Counted from the stretch's first letter, positions 58,101-63,606 are shown. The stretch: DNA of 64,000 nucleotides from Asterias amurensis (GCF_032118995.1 NC_092656.1:9677761-9741760), one strand, 5' to 3'. Program-made: numbers and translations. Notes: generated from the letters alone by a model not told the origin.

Positions 58101-58310
58101 CTAACTCTCAGAGTAGTTCTGGCTACGATTGAAAAAATTTGGCCCGGGGGTAGGCCTAAATGTCTCTTGCCCAAAAAAGGATACATAAATCCAGTCATCG
58201 AGGAAGCGTTTCTTGAGGTTTTCTACAATGGAGGATTCTTGGATCTTGGTCAACAGGACCATGTCCTCCACTCCGCTCTGTTTCTTTGTGTTGCTCTGCC
58301 AATGGTACGC
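22027..58310 (-). CDS. myo1e: Unconventional myosin Ie/If-type long-tailed class I myosin (25 coding exons, N-terminal exon missing)
   Basis: This is an actin-based motor working between the plasma membrane and cortical actin, in endocytosis, phagocytosis and adhesion in the known family. The 25 exons below join in frame to 3309 nt (1102 residues plus stop); vertebrate myosin Ie/If have about 1100. Residues are numbered from the exon beginning at 58310. Motor: P-loop GESGAGKT 105-112, switch I NNNSSRF 157-163, switch II DIYGFE 381-386, TEDS-rule residue Glu330 (16 before the D of DALAK). One IQ motif lies at about 694-710. The lipid-binding TH1 domain covers about 715-920. A basic, proline-rich TH2 follows (about 921-1045). 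The C-terminal SH3 spans about 1047-1102, with the ALYDY-like TLYSYDAQ, W1082-W1083 and PSNY 1095-1098. Tail order TH1-TH2-SH3 with a single IQ marks the Ie/If type; Ie cannot be separated from If, and an invertebrate single-copy gene would be co-orthologous. The start codon and first about 7-10 residues were not found. All introns are GT-AG. Confidence 0.95.
22130..22440 (-). mobile_element. SINE copy within the last myosin intron
   Basis: Tail-side phrase TTCTTATAGCGCATTTCACAA begins about 30 nt upstream of the exon y acceptor. The body carries CTTGCTCAAGGACACAAGTG, the phrase preceding the tRNA-like head in this family. Fills about a third of the 993-nt intron. Confidence 0.6.
22690..23079 (-). 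mobile_element. tRNA-derived SINE next to the exon x splice donor
   Basis: Same family as 3838-4243, with the tRNA-like head truncated at about 23079 (GATTCGAACCCACACTCTGC still present). Exon x ends at 23097. Confidence 0.75.
23097..23263 (-). CDS. myo1e: Myosin Ie/If exon x (TH2 end and first half of SH3, residues 1022-1078)
   Basis: Encodes a Lys/Pro repeat ([17 protein letters not shown]) and then the SH3 start [15 protein letters not shown]. It ends in phase 1 inside the SH3 domain with donor GTGAGC; a SINE begins about 17 nt beyond this donor. Confidence 0.96.
23403..23810 (-). mobile_element. TTAA family A MITE in myosin intron
   Basis: Ends AAGGCAGTGGACACTATTGG and ACCAATAGTGTCCAGTGCC. 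The TTAA flanks are mutated, and the central hairpin has a small insertion. Confidence 0.75.
23856..23990 (+). mobile_element. Truncated TTAA family A element
   Basis: Left third only: TTAAAGGCACTTGACACCTT through CATCGAAGTTGCAAGAG. Confidence 0.65.
24093..24234 (-). CDS. myo1e: Myosin Ie/If exon w (TH2, residues 975-1022)
   Basis: Encodes [20 protein letters not shown] and [14 protein letters not shown], corresponding to the SLDFLKVPDQG-like part of vertebrate TH2. Acceptor TTGCAG, donor GTATGT. Confidence 0.88.
24920..25080 (+). mobile_element. tRNA-derived SINE (third family)
   Basis: The head has an A box TAGTCTAGTTGGTAAGAC and B box GGGTTCGAATCCC, with an imperfect acceptor stem (ATCTCGG with CCGAGTT). 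The anticodon stem pairs poorly, so this is a SINE, not a working tRNA. The body includes TTTTTTCACAGGACTCGGGA. Related pieces: 31490-31790 and 44355-44480. Confidence 0.65.
25081..26417. other. Intronic sequence with a diverged duplicated segment
   Basis: Stretches at about 25436-25580 and 25695-25850 are related (TTTAGCTT-TCGATGACAGC, GTAGAATCAACAC-CTGGGGGGA, TATCTTCTTGATAAAGCGGGATGAATC). No gene seen. Confidence 0.5.
26418..26807 (+). mobile_element. TTAA family A MITE in myosin intron
   Basis: Ends AAGACACTGGACACTATTGG and CCAATAGTGTCCACTACCT. The hairpin loop carries an extra ATT. Confidence 0.8.
27440..27756. other. Degenerate TTAA family D-like repeat
   Basis: Shares AAATTTACATTAAACGTACA, AGAAAGCTTCCC and AAAAGTACCCAAACCCTTTA with the element at 43893-44245. 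Ends unclear. Confidence 0.4.
28100..28800. repeat. Satellite-like tandem array, about five units of 146-163 bp
   Basis: AGGGACTTACGTCATTCAAA or close variants recur at 28105, 28251, 28413, 28576 and 28737. Each is followed by CAGTAAA-TTTCTTAA, CTGGCGG-AGCCAGGCACTAGC and a GCATAATGTTTATTATT stretch. Spacing is 146, 162, 163 and 161. Confidence 0.85.
29003..29291 (-). mobile_element. SINE without tRNA-like head
   Basis: Body of the family at 3838 and 22690: TATAGCGCACGTATCTACC, TTTACAAGGTGCTACGGCGC, GAACACCGGGGCGAACCCCTT, ending at CATGTACGTCCCATCC. Confidence 0.65.
30222..30320 (-). mobile_element. Right-end fragment of a TTAA family A element
   Basis: TTTGTTATTTTATGCATATG and ACTGGTCTTTGAAAATTACC are family A phrases. 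The rest is missing. Confidence 0.55.
30352..30516 (-). CDS. myo1e: Myosin Ie/If exon v (TH2, residues 920-975)
   Basis: Low-complexity basic and proline-rich TH2 segment ([17 protein letters not shown]). It is not conserved in sequence but keeps the frame between exons u and w. The intron after it is 6.1 kb, the longest of the gene. Confidence 0.88.
31044..31275. mobile_element. Foldback MITE (GGGCCCAATTTCATAGAGC family)
   Basis: GGGGCCACTTTCATAGAGCTG and AGCTCTATGAAATTGGGCCC form the ends; inner arms include TTGCTTAGCATG and its complement. Confidence 0.75.
31490..31790. mobile_element. Rearranged fragments of the third SINE family
   Basis: TTCAAACCCCATCCGAGTAAC and TTTTTTCACAGAGCTTGGGA match the element at 24920; CATCGGTGTATTTGTGAGCG and an inverted CCGATGAGTGTTAGCACTG bracket it. 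Confidence 0.45.
31871..32019 (-). CDS. myo1e: Myosin Ie/If exon u (TH1 end, residues 870-920)
   Basis: Encodes [18 protein letters not shown] and [11 protein letters not shown], the C-terminal TH1 block shared with myosin Ie/If. Donor GTAAGA. Confidence 0.95.
32188..32411 (-). mobile_element. Short TTAA family A derivative
   Basis: Flanked by TTAA. The centre, including the hairpin, is deleted and a phrase of about 27 bp (GAGCCAAAATTTTCACAGGC) is tandemly doubled. Confidence 0.65.
32445..32812 (-). mobile_element. Diverged TTAA family A element
   Basis: Recognised by GCACTATTGGTAGATATTC, AAAACATTGTGAGAACG and GACAATGACCAAACGTGTCC. Confidence 0.6.
33298..33447 (-). CDS. myo1e: Myosin Ie/If exon t (TH1, residues 820-870)
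   Basis: Encodes [20 protein letters not shown] and [12 protein letters not shown], matching the TH1 segment of myosin Ie/If. Acceptor CCACAG, donor GTAAGA. Confidence 0.95.
33470..33545 (+). mobile_element. tRNA-derived SINE head (fourth family)
   Basis: CCAGCGGTTAGACTGAAGG resembles an A box and GTGGGTTCGAATCCACC a B box with T-arm. A reverse-oriented relative lies at 52990-53075. Confidence 0.55.
34061..34267. mobile_element. Foldback MITE with GGACCCTTCCCATGAAATAT ends
   Basis: The left end (AGACCCTTCCCATGAAATAT) and right end (ATATTTCATGGGAAGGGTCC) are inverted repeats of about 20 bp. The interior is about 165 bp without coding capacity. Confidence 0.75.
34452..34597 (-). CDS. myo1e: Myosin Ie/If exon s (TH1, residues 772-820)
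   Basis: Encodes [20 protein letters not shown] and the PH-like core of TH1 ([13 protein letters not shown]). Phase 2 at its end, donor GTACGA. Confidence 0.95.
34737..34906 (-). CDS. myo1e: Myosin Ie/If exon r (TH1 start, residues 715-771)
   Basis: Encodes [19 protein letters not shown] then [12 protein letters not shown] and DRRFK, the basic N-terminal part of the lipid-binding TH1 domain. Followed by a 139-nt intron, the shortest of the gene. Confidence 0.95.
35015..35310 (+). mobile_element. Truncated TTAA family A element
   Basis: Starts TTAAAGACAGTGGACACTAT. The central hairpin left arm is deleted and the right end is missing after ACACTATCAAC. Confidence 0.7.
35743..35857 (-). CDS. 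myo1e: Myosin Ie/If exon q (IQ neck, residues 677-715)
   Basis: Encodes [20 protein letters not shown] and [12 protein letters not shown]. The [13 protein letters not shown] stretch is the single IQ-type light-chain (calmodulin) site expected for this class. Confidence 0.94.
36254..36696 (-). repeat. Tandem array in the myosin intron containing copies of the exon p splice donor
   Basis: Reading the gene strand, the junction GAGTCTGTAAGTACC at 36697/36696 recurs with the same or nearly the same bases at 36543, 36434 (AATCT) and 36254. Each copy is followed by GTCTCAATATGCAT and a block of 20-22 bp units of the form TTGGAGTACCCAGTTACCCAC. Larger periods are 154, 109 and 180 bp. Confidence 0.9.
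36697..36841 (-). CDS. myo1e: Myosin Ie/If exon p (converter, residues 628-676)
   Basis: Encodes [14 protein letters not shown] and [14 protein letters not shown], the end of the motor. Its last nucleotides and the donor GTAAGTACC are copied several times in the intron that follows (see the minisatellite at 36254-36696). Confidence 0.95.
37173..37271 (-). CDS. myo1e: Myosin Ie/If exon o (residues 595-628)
   Basis: Encodes [20 protein letters not shown] and [11 protein letters not shown], the converter approach. Phase 1 at its start, phase 2 at its end, donor GTAAGA. Confidence 0.95.
38085..38245. mobile_element. Foldback MITE (CGATAACG arms)
   Basis: GCAGAGAGAACGCATTCTAT and ATGGAATGCGTTCTCTTTGCG with GATAACG ends are inverted; CAACCAATGG and its complement flank the loop. 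A decayed relative lies at about 55480-55620. Confidence 0.6.
38246..38626 (-). mobile_element. TTAA family A MITE in myosin intron
   Basis: Reads GGAAACTATTGGTAATTACT to CCAATAGTGTCCACTGTCT and TTAA. The hairpin pairs TTTTGAGACCTCA with TGAGGTCTCAAAA, both arms carrying the same G-to-A type change. Confidence 0.8.
38635..38741 (-). CDS. myo1e: Myosin Ie/If exon n (residues 560-595)
   Basis: Encodes [20 protein letters not shown] then [12 protein letters not shown], an invariant motor block. Phase 2 at its end, donor GTATAC. Confidence 0.96.
39632..39993 (+). mobile_element. TTAA family A MITE in myosin intron
   Basis: Ends AAGACACTGGACACTGTTGG and CCAGTTGTGTCCACTGCCT then TTAA. The left arm of the central hairpin is lost. 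Confidence 0.75.
40133..40214 (-). CDS. myo1e: Myosin Ie/If exon m (loop 2 region, residues 532-559)
   Basis: Begins mid-codon after a long pyrimidine tract (TTCTCTCTCCAG); encodes [11 protein letters not shown] and a Lys/Thr-rich loop ending STKIR. It is one of the least conserved motor segments but fits the family in length and phase. Confidence 0.9.
40600..40860 (+). pseudogene. 3' end of a LINE-type reverse transcriptase gene, decayed
   Basis: The plus frame ending at 40758 reads [20 protein letters not shown] then [11 protein letters not shown] and a stop, the typical C-terminus of CR1/L2-type reverse transcriptases. It is followed by GGCGCTTTATAAATTG and a (TTGA)n tail. Antisense to the myosin gene. 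Confidence 0.6.
40951..41036 (-). CDS. myo1e: Myosin Ie/If exon l (residues 504-532)
   Basis: Encodes [17 protein letters not shown] and on to LMQSSD, ending in phase 2 with a consensus donor GTAAGT. The intron before it is only 327 nt. Confidence 0.95.
41364..41531 (-). CDS. myo1e: Myosin Ie/If exon k (residues 448-503)
   Basis: Encodes [11 protein letters not shown], then FIIHHYAGK at its end, continuing the 50-kDa lower domain. Phase 0 at both ends, donor GTGAAT. Confidence 0.96.
41560..41720 (+). mobile_element. LINE 3' tail
   Basis: GATGGCGCTATATAAATGCTG followed by a (TTA)n/(TTTTA)n run at about 41655-41716, the usual end of CR1/L2-type elements. Confidence 0.6.
42335..42575. mobile_element. 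Foldback MITE (GGGCCCAATTTCATAGAGC family), best copy
   Basis: TCAGGGCCCAATTTCATAGA and its complement TCTGTGAAATTGGGCCCTGA form the ends, with second arms GCTAAGCACA-AAATTTGCT. Confidence 0.8.
42601..42687 (-). CDS. myo1e: Myosin Ie/If exon j (residues 419-447)
   Basis: Encodes [18 protein letters not shown] and ends LIEEKK. Phase 0 at both ends, donor GTAAGG. Confidence 0.95.
42760..42972. mobile_element. Foldback MITE with CAGGGCC ends
   Basis: CAGGGCCTGATTTGATGGCTC and GAGCCATGAAGTCGGGCCCTG are inverted ends; a related fragment lies at 35945-36060. It lies about 70 nt upstream of exon j's acceptor. Confidence 0.65.
43153..43535 (+). mobile_element. TTAA family A MITE in myosin intron
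   Basis: TTAA-flanked at both ends; AGGCAATGGACACTATTGG to CCAATAGTGTCAAGTCC. Hairpin GACCTCAAGTT/AATGTGAGGTC. Confidence 0.82.
43625..43890 (+). pseudogene. LINE reverse-transcriptase C-terminal relic
   Basis: The plus frame contains [20 protein letters not shown], matching the F-x-V-A-A-P-x-x-W-N-x-L-P motif at the end of CR1/L2-type reverse transcriptases. No intact enzyme upstream. Confidence 0.6.
43893..44245. mobile_element. TTAA family D foldback element
   Basis: Two arms: ACAGATTTACATTAAGCTGA-AGATCATTATAGTGGAAAGC, and near its right side the complement GCTTTCCACTATCATTATCT-TTTAATGTAAATCTGTGG. Inner arms TTTTTGAGAAATGAGTA and ATTTCTCAAAAACTA also pair. The left end is TTAA; the right one is eroded. 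Confidence 0.65.
44629..44796 (-). CDS. myo1e: Myosin Ie/If exon i (switch II, residues 363-418)
   Basis: Carries [10 protein letters not shown] (switch II) and [15 protein letters not shown], the strongest myosin signatures. Phase 0 at both ends, donor GTAAAT. Confidence 0.97.
44848..45233 (+). mobile_element. TTAA family A MITE in myosin intron
   Basis: TTAA at both ends; AAGCAGTGGACACTATTGG to CCAATAGTGTCCACTGCCT. Lies about 50 nt beyond exon i's acceptor. Confidence 0.82.
45234..45535 (-). mobile_element. Diverged family A-like element abutting the previous one
   Basis: GGCCCTGGAAACTACTGGTA, AGCTCCCTATGAAGTAATG and CTTGCAACTTAGATGACCAATTGAG match the minus orientation of family A; truncated at GGGATACACCAAGTAA. 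Confidence 0.55.
45536..45930 (+). pseudogene. LINE 3' end relic
   Basis: The plus frame near 45670-45730 reads [16 protein letters not shown], an eroded W-N-S-L-P reverse-transcriptase end, followed by GCGCTATAAAAGTGTCCG and a (TTA)n tail. Confidence 0.5.
45978..46174 (-). CDS. myo1e: Myosin Ie/If exon h (TEDS site, residues 297-362)
   Basis: Carries [10 protein letters not shown], then Glu330 at the TEDS position and TRDALAKAV, ending FDYLVE. Glu here means the heavy-chain phosphoswitch of amoeboid myosin I is replaced by a constitutive acidic residue. Donor GTGAGA. Confidence 0.96.
46681..46915. mobile_element. Foldback MITE with ACCGTATTGAATA ends
   Basis: Left end ACCGTATTGAATATGACGTCA and right end GGGGTTATTCAATACGGT; inner arms CTACAACAGTACAAGATGGCG and ACCTACAAGATGGCG. 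A second copy in the opposite orientation lies at 53095-53312. Confidence 0.65.
47427..47822 (+). mobile_element. TTAA family A MITE in myosin intron
   Basis: TTAA-flanked; hairpin CTCAAGTTCTAAACTTGAG is a perfect inverted repeat. Small duplication AATAATGTAATAATGAAAT inside. Confidence 0.82.
47890..48030 (+). mobile_element. LINE 3' tail
   Basis: AAAAAGGCGCTACAGTACATG and TATAAATGG followed by (TTA)n, the common LINE end. Confidence 0.45.
49097..49229 (-). CDS. myo1e: Myosin Ie/If exon g (residues 253-296)
   Basis: Encodes SAMSVIGI then [12 protein letters not shown], the conserved motor segment before the cardiomyopathy-loop region. Ends in phase 1, donor GTAAGT. Confidence 0.95.
49370..49700 (+). 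repeat. Dispersed repeat with GCGGTAACACCATGTGTGTATC
   Basis: The phrase GGTTTGCGGTAACACCATG and TCTACTTGC recurs near 38815, 54870 and 56030. The segment AACTGTCC-GCTTTTTAACTACTAC recurs near 55000. Part carries a LINE-type tail (AAAGCGCTGCATAAAAACTGG) with (TTA)n. Confidence 0.5.
49809..49912 (-). CDS. myo1e: Myosin Ie/If exon f (residues 218-252)
   Basis: Encodes [17 protein letters not shown] and ends GDTL in phase 0. The YYYYL run is typical of class I myosins. Acceptor TTCTAG, donor GTAAGC. Confidence 0.95.
50391..50777 (+). mobile_element. TTAA family A MITE inserted in a SINE
   Basis: AACCG-TTAA-AGGCAGTGGACAC on the left; the interrupted SINE sequence is uninterrupted at 7516-7530. 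Confidence 0.88.
50965..51351 (+). mobile_element. TTAA family A MITE, tandem copy
   Basis: Differs from the copy at 50391 at only scattered positions (for example CGAGCC for CTAGCC, TATATTGTCC for CAATAGTGTCC). Confidence 0.88.
51715..51877 (-). CDS. myo1e: Myosin Ie/If exon e (residues 164-217)
   Basis: Starts GKYVEIQF, directly continuing switch I, then [12 protein letters not shown] and NFHIFYQLL, all standard motor blocks. Ends in phase 1 with donor GTAGGT. Confidence 0.96.
52015..52371 (-). mobile_element. TTAA family A MITE in myosin intron
   Basis: TTAA-flanked. Several small deletions, including part of the hairpin left arm. Confidence 0.78.
52554..52926 (-). mobile_element. TTAA family C MITE, second copy
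   Basis: TTAAAGCCATTATACACTTTC and CCGAAAGGGTCCAATGGCTTTAA; opposite orientation to 12969-13339. Confidence 0.75.
52990..53075 (-). mobile_element. tRNA-derived SINE head (fourth family)
   Basis: On the minus strand: GTTTAGTGGTTAGACTGTAGG and GTTGTGAGTTTGAATC, degenerate A and B boxes. Confidence 0.5.
53095..53312. mobile_element. Foldback MITE with ACCGTATAGAATA end
   Basis: AGACCGTATAGAATAACCCC on the left and GACATCATATTCAATACGATC on the right; (CA)n-like core CGCACACACACACGCACACG. Confidence 0.65.
53313..54634. other. Intronic sequence without gene
   Basis: A local inverted pair lies at about 54230-54370: AGTAGTCATGGTAGTGGCGG-TGAG pairs with CTCAGAGCCACCACTACTCAC, enclosing GTACTGCTCGACGTTTC and its approximate complement, a small foldback element. 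No coding signal. Confidence 0.45.
54635..54812 (-). CDS. myo1e: Myosin Ie/If exon d (P-loop and switch I, residues 104-163)
   Basis: Carries the ATP-binding P-loop GESGAGKT (105-112) and ends with switch I NNNSSRF (157-163). Acceptor AAACAG, consensus donor GTAAGT, phase 0 at its end. Confidence 0.97.
54868..55165 (+). repeat. Dispersed repeat, second copy of the 49370 family
   Basis: GGTTTGCGATTACACCACGTG, ATTCTACTACCGCGAAGTAGA and CTCTAGTCATCGTCAGGAGAC; a partial copy lies at 39440-39620. Confidence 0.5.
55689..55783 (-). CDS. myo1e: Myosin Ie/If exon c (residues 73-104)
   Basis: Encodes [12 protein letters not shown] and on to NQCVII, ending two bases into the Ser codon that opens the P-loop. 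Donor GTAGGA, phase 2. Confidence 0.95.
56486..56680. mobile_element. Foldback element with TTGACC ends
   Basis: ATTGACCCCTTGCACGC on the left and AATTGGGTCAATA on the right; inner CATGTTGGTGGTCAATA pairs with TTGACCACCAAAATGGCG. Confidence 0.5.
56890..56979 (-). CDS. myo1e: Myosin Ie/If exon b (residues 43-72)
   Basis: Encodes [15 protein letters not shown] and onward to DQYQGA, the conserved motor core before the P-loop. Acceptor TTTCAG, donor GTAGGT, phase 0 on both sides. Confidence 0.96.
57061..57450. mobile_element. TTAA family B palindrome, second copy
   Basis: TTAA at both ends with AGGAACACCTTGCCTTGGAT and its complement. Nearly identical to 17869-18248 over its length. Sits about 80 nt from exon b. 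Confidence 0.88.
58185..58310 (-). CDS. myo1e: Myosin Ie/If exon a (N-terminal motor, residues 1-42)
   Basis: Begins AYHWQS after a TTTCAG acceptor and ends DDWIY in phase 0. It contains the family's GVEDMVLL motif. The homologous start should lie only about 7-10 residues upstream, on another exon. The donor GTATCC is weak but is the only one that keeps the homologous join to TYIG. Confidence 0.93.
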
Positions 58311-61300
58311 CTGAAATACAAACAACAAAATGTGTACATGTTAAAGGTAAGGTCAGAGATTTTGTCAACATGATGCTGATTTGGCAAAATTGTCACGTCA
58401 GTACTGAACGCCTGCAGTATAAACAATAGACTTGATGACAAGTCGTTAAGCGCTGCCTACATGTATTTGTCTGCCGTTCATGCAACAGTCACAGTGCAAT
58501 TATACACATGCAACAGTCGTAGGTAGCGCATATTGCGACTGACTCACACACACATACTAGGATTGAGGGTGTGTGTATCGTCCCCGTAGCTTCACCGCGC
58601 TGATAACTACATTTGTACACACCGCGCTTTACAATTACCGTCTTGACTTCAAGACTAGATAAACAACAACATGTTTCATAAAAGTAGCCTCAAAGATTAC
58701 GGTAGTCAGCATACAGTGTAATACTGATTTATTAGCAAAATTATCAACAGGGATCAAGAAAGATCCAATAAAAGTCACTATGTGAAAGTTTTAGCTGAAT
58801 ACAGTGACCATGTATTTACCGGAAGACTTATGAGAATTGGCCAATACAAATATATTTTGTGGCGTCAAAAATTTGTATCGCATTCACAGCATGCAAGTGC
58901 ATGAACCAAGGTTTTATTTTGCAATACTTGTAAAAAAATGTTTACAAGCCTCCTTAATTCTGGTCCAGTAAAGTGAGTCAACCTTTTTGTAGCTACAACA
59001 AGCCCTGTTGTTTGAAGGATGTTTTTTTTTAAACGGGTTGATTGACTTCCTGTACTGTCTTTGTGATTGTTTTATGAACCTTCCTGCTTTGTGAAATCAA
59101 GACATGGACATTACAAAGACTCGGCTTTTTTTGACGTAATATAATATAATTATTATTTCTTATACTCTGGTAATGAAACCAAGGATGTCTCTCATACACT
59201 GTAAGTGATCTTTATAGATCTATTTATTACCAGGCTGAGGAAACCTAAATAAGGGTGTGCTTGCTACAGTACATACATGAACGACAGGCCTGTATGCTTC
59301 AGTTTTGAAAGGGGCAAGGGCAACAAGGCATTTTCTCCTGGGTGAAGGGCACCCTATGTGAAAATTATTAATTTATATTGCGAGCATTTCAAGGGCACCA
59401 AGGCAATGACCAGAAGGCATGGAGGCAGTCACCTTCGTTGCCTCTGAGAAGTATTGTACCTGGAAAGACAAACACCAGGTTTATCCCTACCATGCCTACT
59501 CTTCCTTATAACACTTTTTTTTTAATGGTTCCTGTGAGTTTCCTGGTTTCACTAGTTTTGTGCAATACTCAAATAATTGTATTTTTCTTGGCTTTGTAGG
59601 AAAAAAGTATTGGGGTTTAAGGAAGAATTTAAGGGAAATTTATTGTCTTCCTACAAAATGTACATATACCTCTTCTAACACTCCGCCGACTTAATCACAA
59701 CACTTTGAACTTCAAACTCTAATCCGCTCAGCCATGACACATGCCTTTTTCACAGGGACTTGTCTCAAAAAAAAGGAATTGTTTTCATGAAAACATTCTT
59801 CCAAAAGCAACTTTTTATCATTTTTTTGGCAAGTAGCTGTCCACACACATGCGAAAACAAATCAAAGGCGTTTAAACACAAAATGTCAATAGGCAAAAGG
59901 AATTACAAGTTTTTATCTACATTAGCCTTTATTGACACATTGGGTTTACAAAGAGTAAACATTCACAACACTGAAAGATACAAGCCTGTATGCTTCCTTT
60001 TTGAAAGGGCGAGGGCACCAAGGCCTTTTCTTCATGTAAAGGACACTCTAAGAGGAAGTTTTTAGTGCACACATGGAAAATAATTTTAATGTACTATACA
60101 TTTGTGGGAACTAAGGGTAAGAGACCCCACTCCAGACAATGGCAAATCATGCTAATGGAAAACCACTACCCAATCATGCTTTAGCGTTTGACTGTTTGTT
60201 TGTTTGTTTGTTTTTTTTTTGTTTTTTATATAAACTTTAATGATTTTTACTTACATTAAGGTTATTGTTTTATGTAGTATTGTGGTAATTCTTGTGCAAT
60301 TTTACATTTTAATATTTTATATGTTGCTGTACAATAGGATTGTAAATTTCATGTATTTTTATATATACTTGACGAATAAACCATTCAATTCAATTCAATT
60401 CAATGCGGATATGTAATTCTGACTGACTGTGGTGACTGCCGAGTCTGCTTCCAATATTGCTTATTGCTAAATTCATCGGCCCAACAAGGAAGTGAGTACA
60501 CATTTAAACTTCTATTTGTCACAACTGTCAATGATTTGTGTTCATTGCTGTCTGAGGTTTGTTGATTTTTTTCCCTTGCACAACAAAGAGACATTCAAAC
60601 AAATTTATTCCACCCACTGCACATCTCTTTGGATTTCCTTGCCTGGGGCAGGATTCCCTCAACCCTCCTTTTTATATTTTGGTTTTGGTTGTAGGGATGT
60701 GATCTGTAATTAGGTTATAATTTGGTTTTAATTATGTAGGTTGATGAACTGTATGTTATAAAAACTCATTGTAATTAGACCACAAATCAGCCTTTGCCTG
60801 CAGAAATGGTTGTTTGATCGCAATCAAAATTTTAGTCAAATCAGATCTCGAAAATCAACAAATCTAACTGTTTTCTTTTTTAGTGAAAGTCAGTGAAAGA
60901 CCATTATCCCCACTTGGTGCCAGTGTTGTAGCTAGACCAGTTTTAGTGGTGGGCAATAAATCAAATTTTGTTGGAAGTCTACCAAGGGAAAGGAGATCAA
61001 CAAAATTATTTGTGTTTAATTATAGGCCATTTATATTGCTGAAGTGGGGCCAGGTTTCCAAACTGTTCTTGTTATGGGGCCATGCAATAAGTAGAATCAT
61101 CTTTTGACTGTGTTCTTTATATGTGACATTTGAATACTCCTTATCATTAGCTGTGTCTCAAATCAATGCAAAGTGGACAATATTTTAAATCTGTGCTGGG
61201 TTGCACATTGTATTTTGCTCAGAGTGCATGGCAAAAAATGTGAGTCCTGGGCAGGCCCGCCCAGCACCGCCCACCGTGGCTACACTGCTTGGTGCATCCC

Positions 61301-61582
61301 AACATAAAATGCATTTAAAAAATAAAATAAAACTGTGGAACTGGGGCTCGAAACTGGTCAACAAAGTTCGTAGATAATTACGAAAGAAAAATCACCCAAG
61401 GCTGTTGCATAGAATTGTGCGCTTACTGATTGCCTGAGACTACAGCCTTTCTCAGATACAGTATTCATTTTATTATACAGTTGCACTACTTCAAAGTGGG
61501 TCATCAAAATTCACCTCAAAAGGTCGAGCTGTAGCTAAATTTTTTGACTCAGCCCTTTACTATAAGGTTCCCATTTACACAC
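58311..61582. other. Upstream intron or flank of the myosin gene
   Basis: No coding exon recognised. I looked for a short exon with ATG joining in phase 0 to AYHWQ and found none that stays open to a good donor. Holds a tRNA-like relic at about 59695-59745, a (GTTT)n run near 60187-60215 and an (AATTC)n run near 60388-60405. Confidence 0.5.
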
Positions 61583-61976
61583 CTAAGGTAGTGGACATTA
61601 TTGGTACAAGCAATTGTCAAAGACTAGCCTTCACAGTTGGTGTACAAATGTATCTCAACATGCATGCATAAAATAACAAACCTGTGAAAATTTGAGCTTG
61701 ATTGGTCATCGGAGTTGCAAGATAACTATGAAAGAAAAAAACACCGATGTCACACAAAGTTATGTGCTTTCAGATGATCGTTTTCGAGAACTCAAGTTCT
61801 AAACTTGAGCTCTTGAAATCAAATTCGTGGAAAATTACTTCTTTCTCGAAAACCACGTCACTTTAGAGGGAGCCGTTTCTCACAATGTTTTATACTGTCA
61901 ACCTCTCCCCGTTACTCAAGTTACCAATTGAGATTTTATGCTAATAATAATAACCAATAGTGATCACTGCCTTTAA
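61583..61976 (+). mobile_element. TTAA family A MITE
   Basis: AAGGTAGTGGACATTATTGGT to ACCAATAGTGATCACTGCC and TTAA. The hairpin keeps pairing in its inner part (CTCAAGTTCTAAACTTGAG) although the outer part has changed. Confidence 0.78.
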
Positions 61977-62187
61977 GCGCAAGACCGATAATTGAACGAT
62001 GTCAAGATCAAGAATTGAAGCCACACACAATAACTCTGCCAAGGAACTCGAGTCCAATGTGCGACACCGCTCGTTCACAACATACAAATACACTGTACAT
62101 ACATGTACATGTAATTGTCACTGTCCATACTATACCATCATGCTTGGATTGTAATAAAAAAGAAAAGCTTTGGATATGCAGGCCTAA

Positions 62188-62545
62188 TCATACATGGCCT
62201 ACGTACAGGTGTCATAAAAAAAATCTATGCAGGAAATGAACAAATTAAACCAATTTTATTTAGCTCTCTACATGTACACTAAGTTCTACTAAATTGAGGT
62301 TTCTATAGTGTAATGGGAGGTTAGAGTAAAGATTGAATGTGCAGGCCTAATAACCAGATAACACAGATCATACATGGCCTACGTACAGGTGTCATAAAAA
62401 AAATCTATGCAGGAAATGAACAAATTAAACCAATTTTATTTAGCTCTCTACATGTACATTAAGTTCTACTAAATTGAGGTTTCTATAGTGTAATGGGAGG
62501 TTAGAGTAAAGATTGAACGTGCAGGCCTAATAACCAGATAACACT
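62188..62545 (+). repeat. Recent tandem duplication with 180-bp period
   Basis: TCATACATGGCCTACGTACAG recurs exactly 180 bp later (62189 and 62369). The two units differ at only about two positions over some 178 bp (ACACT/ACATT and GAATGT/GAACGT). Confidence 0.92.
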
Positions 62546-63606
62546 GCTTTTAGTCAACCCCAACCCCTTTAAAAATAAATTGATTTGTTTTCCCCTTCGA
62601 AATTCCAGGTCAGTAGATTTTCAATAATCAGACAATAAAGAAAAAATCCATATTAATAAATAATGGCTATGTATTAACACAGGATGATTAATTGCTCACA
62701 ATGAAATAGGCCTACTAACATAACCTAACATAACATAAATATGATAAATTCACACGCATGACTGTCTCAACACAATGTAATGTCTGGATACAAAAATAGC
62801 ATTTTATCTATTTTCAAGGAAATTCAATGGTTTTAAAGAAAAATAATTTGTTTGTTGTCAAATACACTTTTAAAAGTAATTTGCTGAGCATTGATGATTT
62901 GGGTTATTTTTTCAATGAAAGATATGGAGCTCCAACAGTCTGAACTGAATTTGAGAGAGATTTTGATTTTAAAACCTTTTTTTCCCCACCGGATTTATCT
63001 TTTTATGATGTAATATTTAAGCCTACAAAACATGCAACATGTTGACAAGTTTTATTTTAAAAATTCCATTTAAATGTTTTTGTAAACACTGGACAGTAAC
63101 GCTCTTTTTAAACCACAATAGTAAAAAGGTTTCTCAAAATGCTTCTTACCTATCCAATCAAAAACTGCTTATAAATTGGGCTTTATAATATAGGTTTCAA
63201 ACCATTTCCAAATATTGGCCCTTAACATTCCCTTTAAACAGAAATTGGGATTTCACCGTTCAGACTAAACACAATTACATGTAGGCCTATTTTGTTCTTT
63301 ACACTTCCTTATCTTGCACAAGTTTTCATTCAAAAGCTGAGATATGCTAGGGTAGAATTTAACTTCTAAGTAAAAAAAAACAATTCTTTACCTAAAAAAT
63401 GTAAAACAAACATGAACAGCACCTTGAGTCAGCACAATTGTTCAGCTGTCAACAAGAGTTTAGGGAAATAATTCCTGAAATCAAGAGCAGTCTGCTAATG
63501 ACTTGCATGCCAAAGAAAAAGTGAAACCTGTTTCAAATATTGACAGTGCAAGTTACTAAGTTAGATTATAAAAATACATTTACATACTGTGCTAAATTAT
63601 ATTCAC
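62546..63606. other. AT-rich sequence without gene
   Basis: No exon, RNA gene or clear repeat recognised. A TATCCAAT-like stretch with a good donor-like AGGTAAGAAG on the minus strand near 63150 could belong to an untranslated 5' exon, but nothing confirms it. Confidence 0.35.

Noticed and set aside
63140..63160. AGGTAAGAAG on the minus strand as the donor of the missing first myosin exon
   Set aside because: The upstream sequence has in-frame stops and no Met-initiated peptide joining to AYHWQ in phase 0; at most an untranslated exon.
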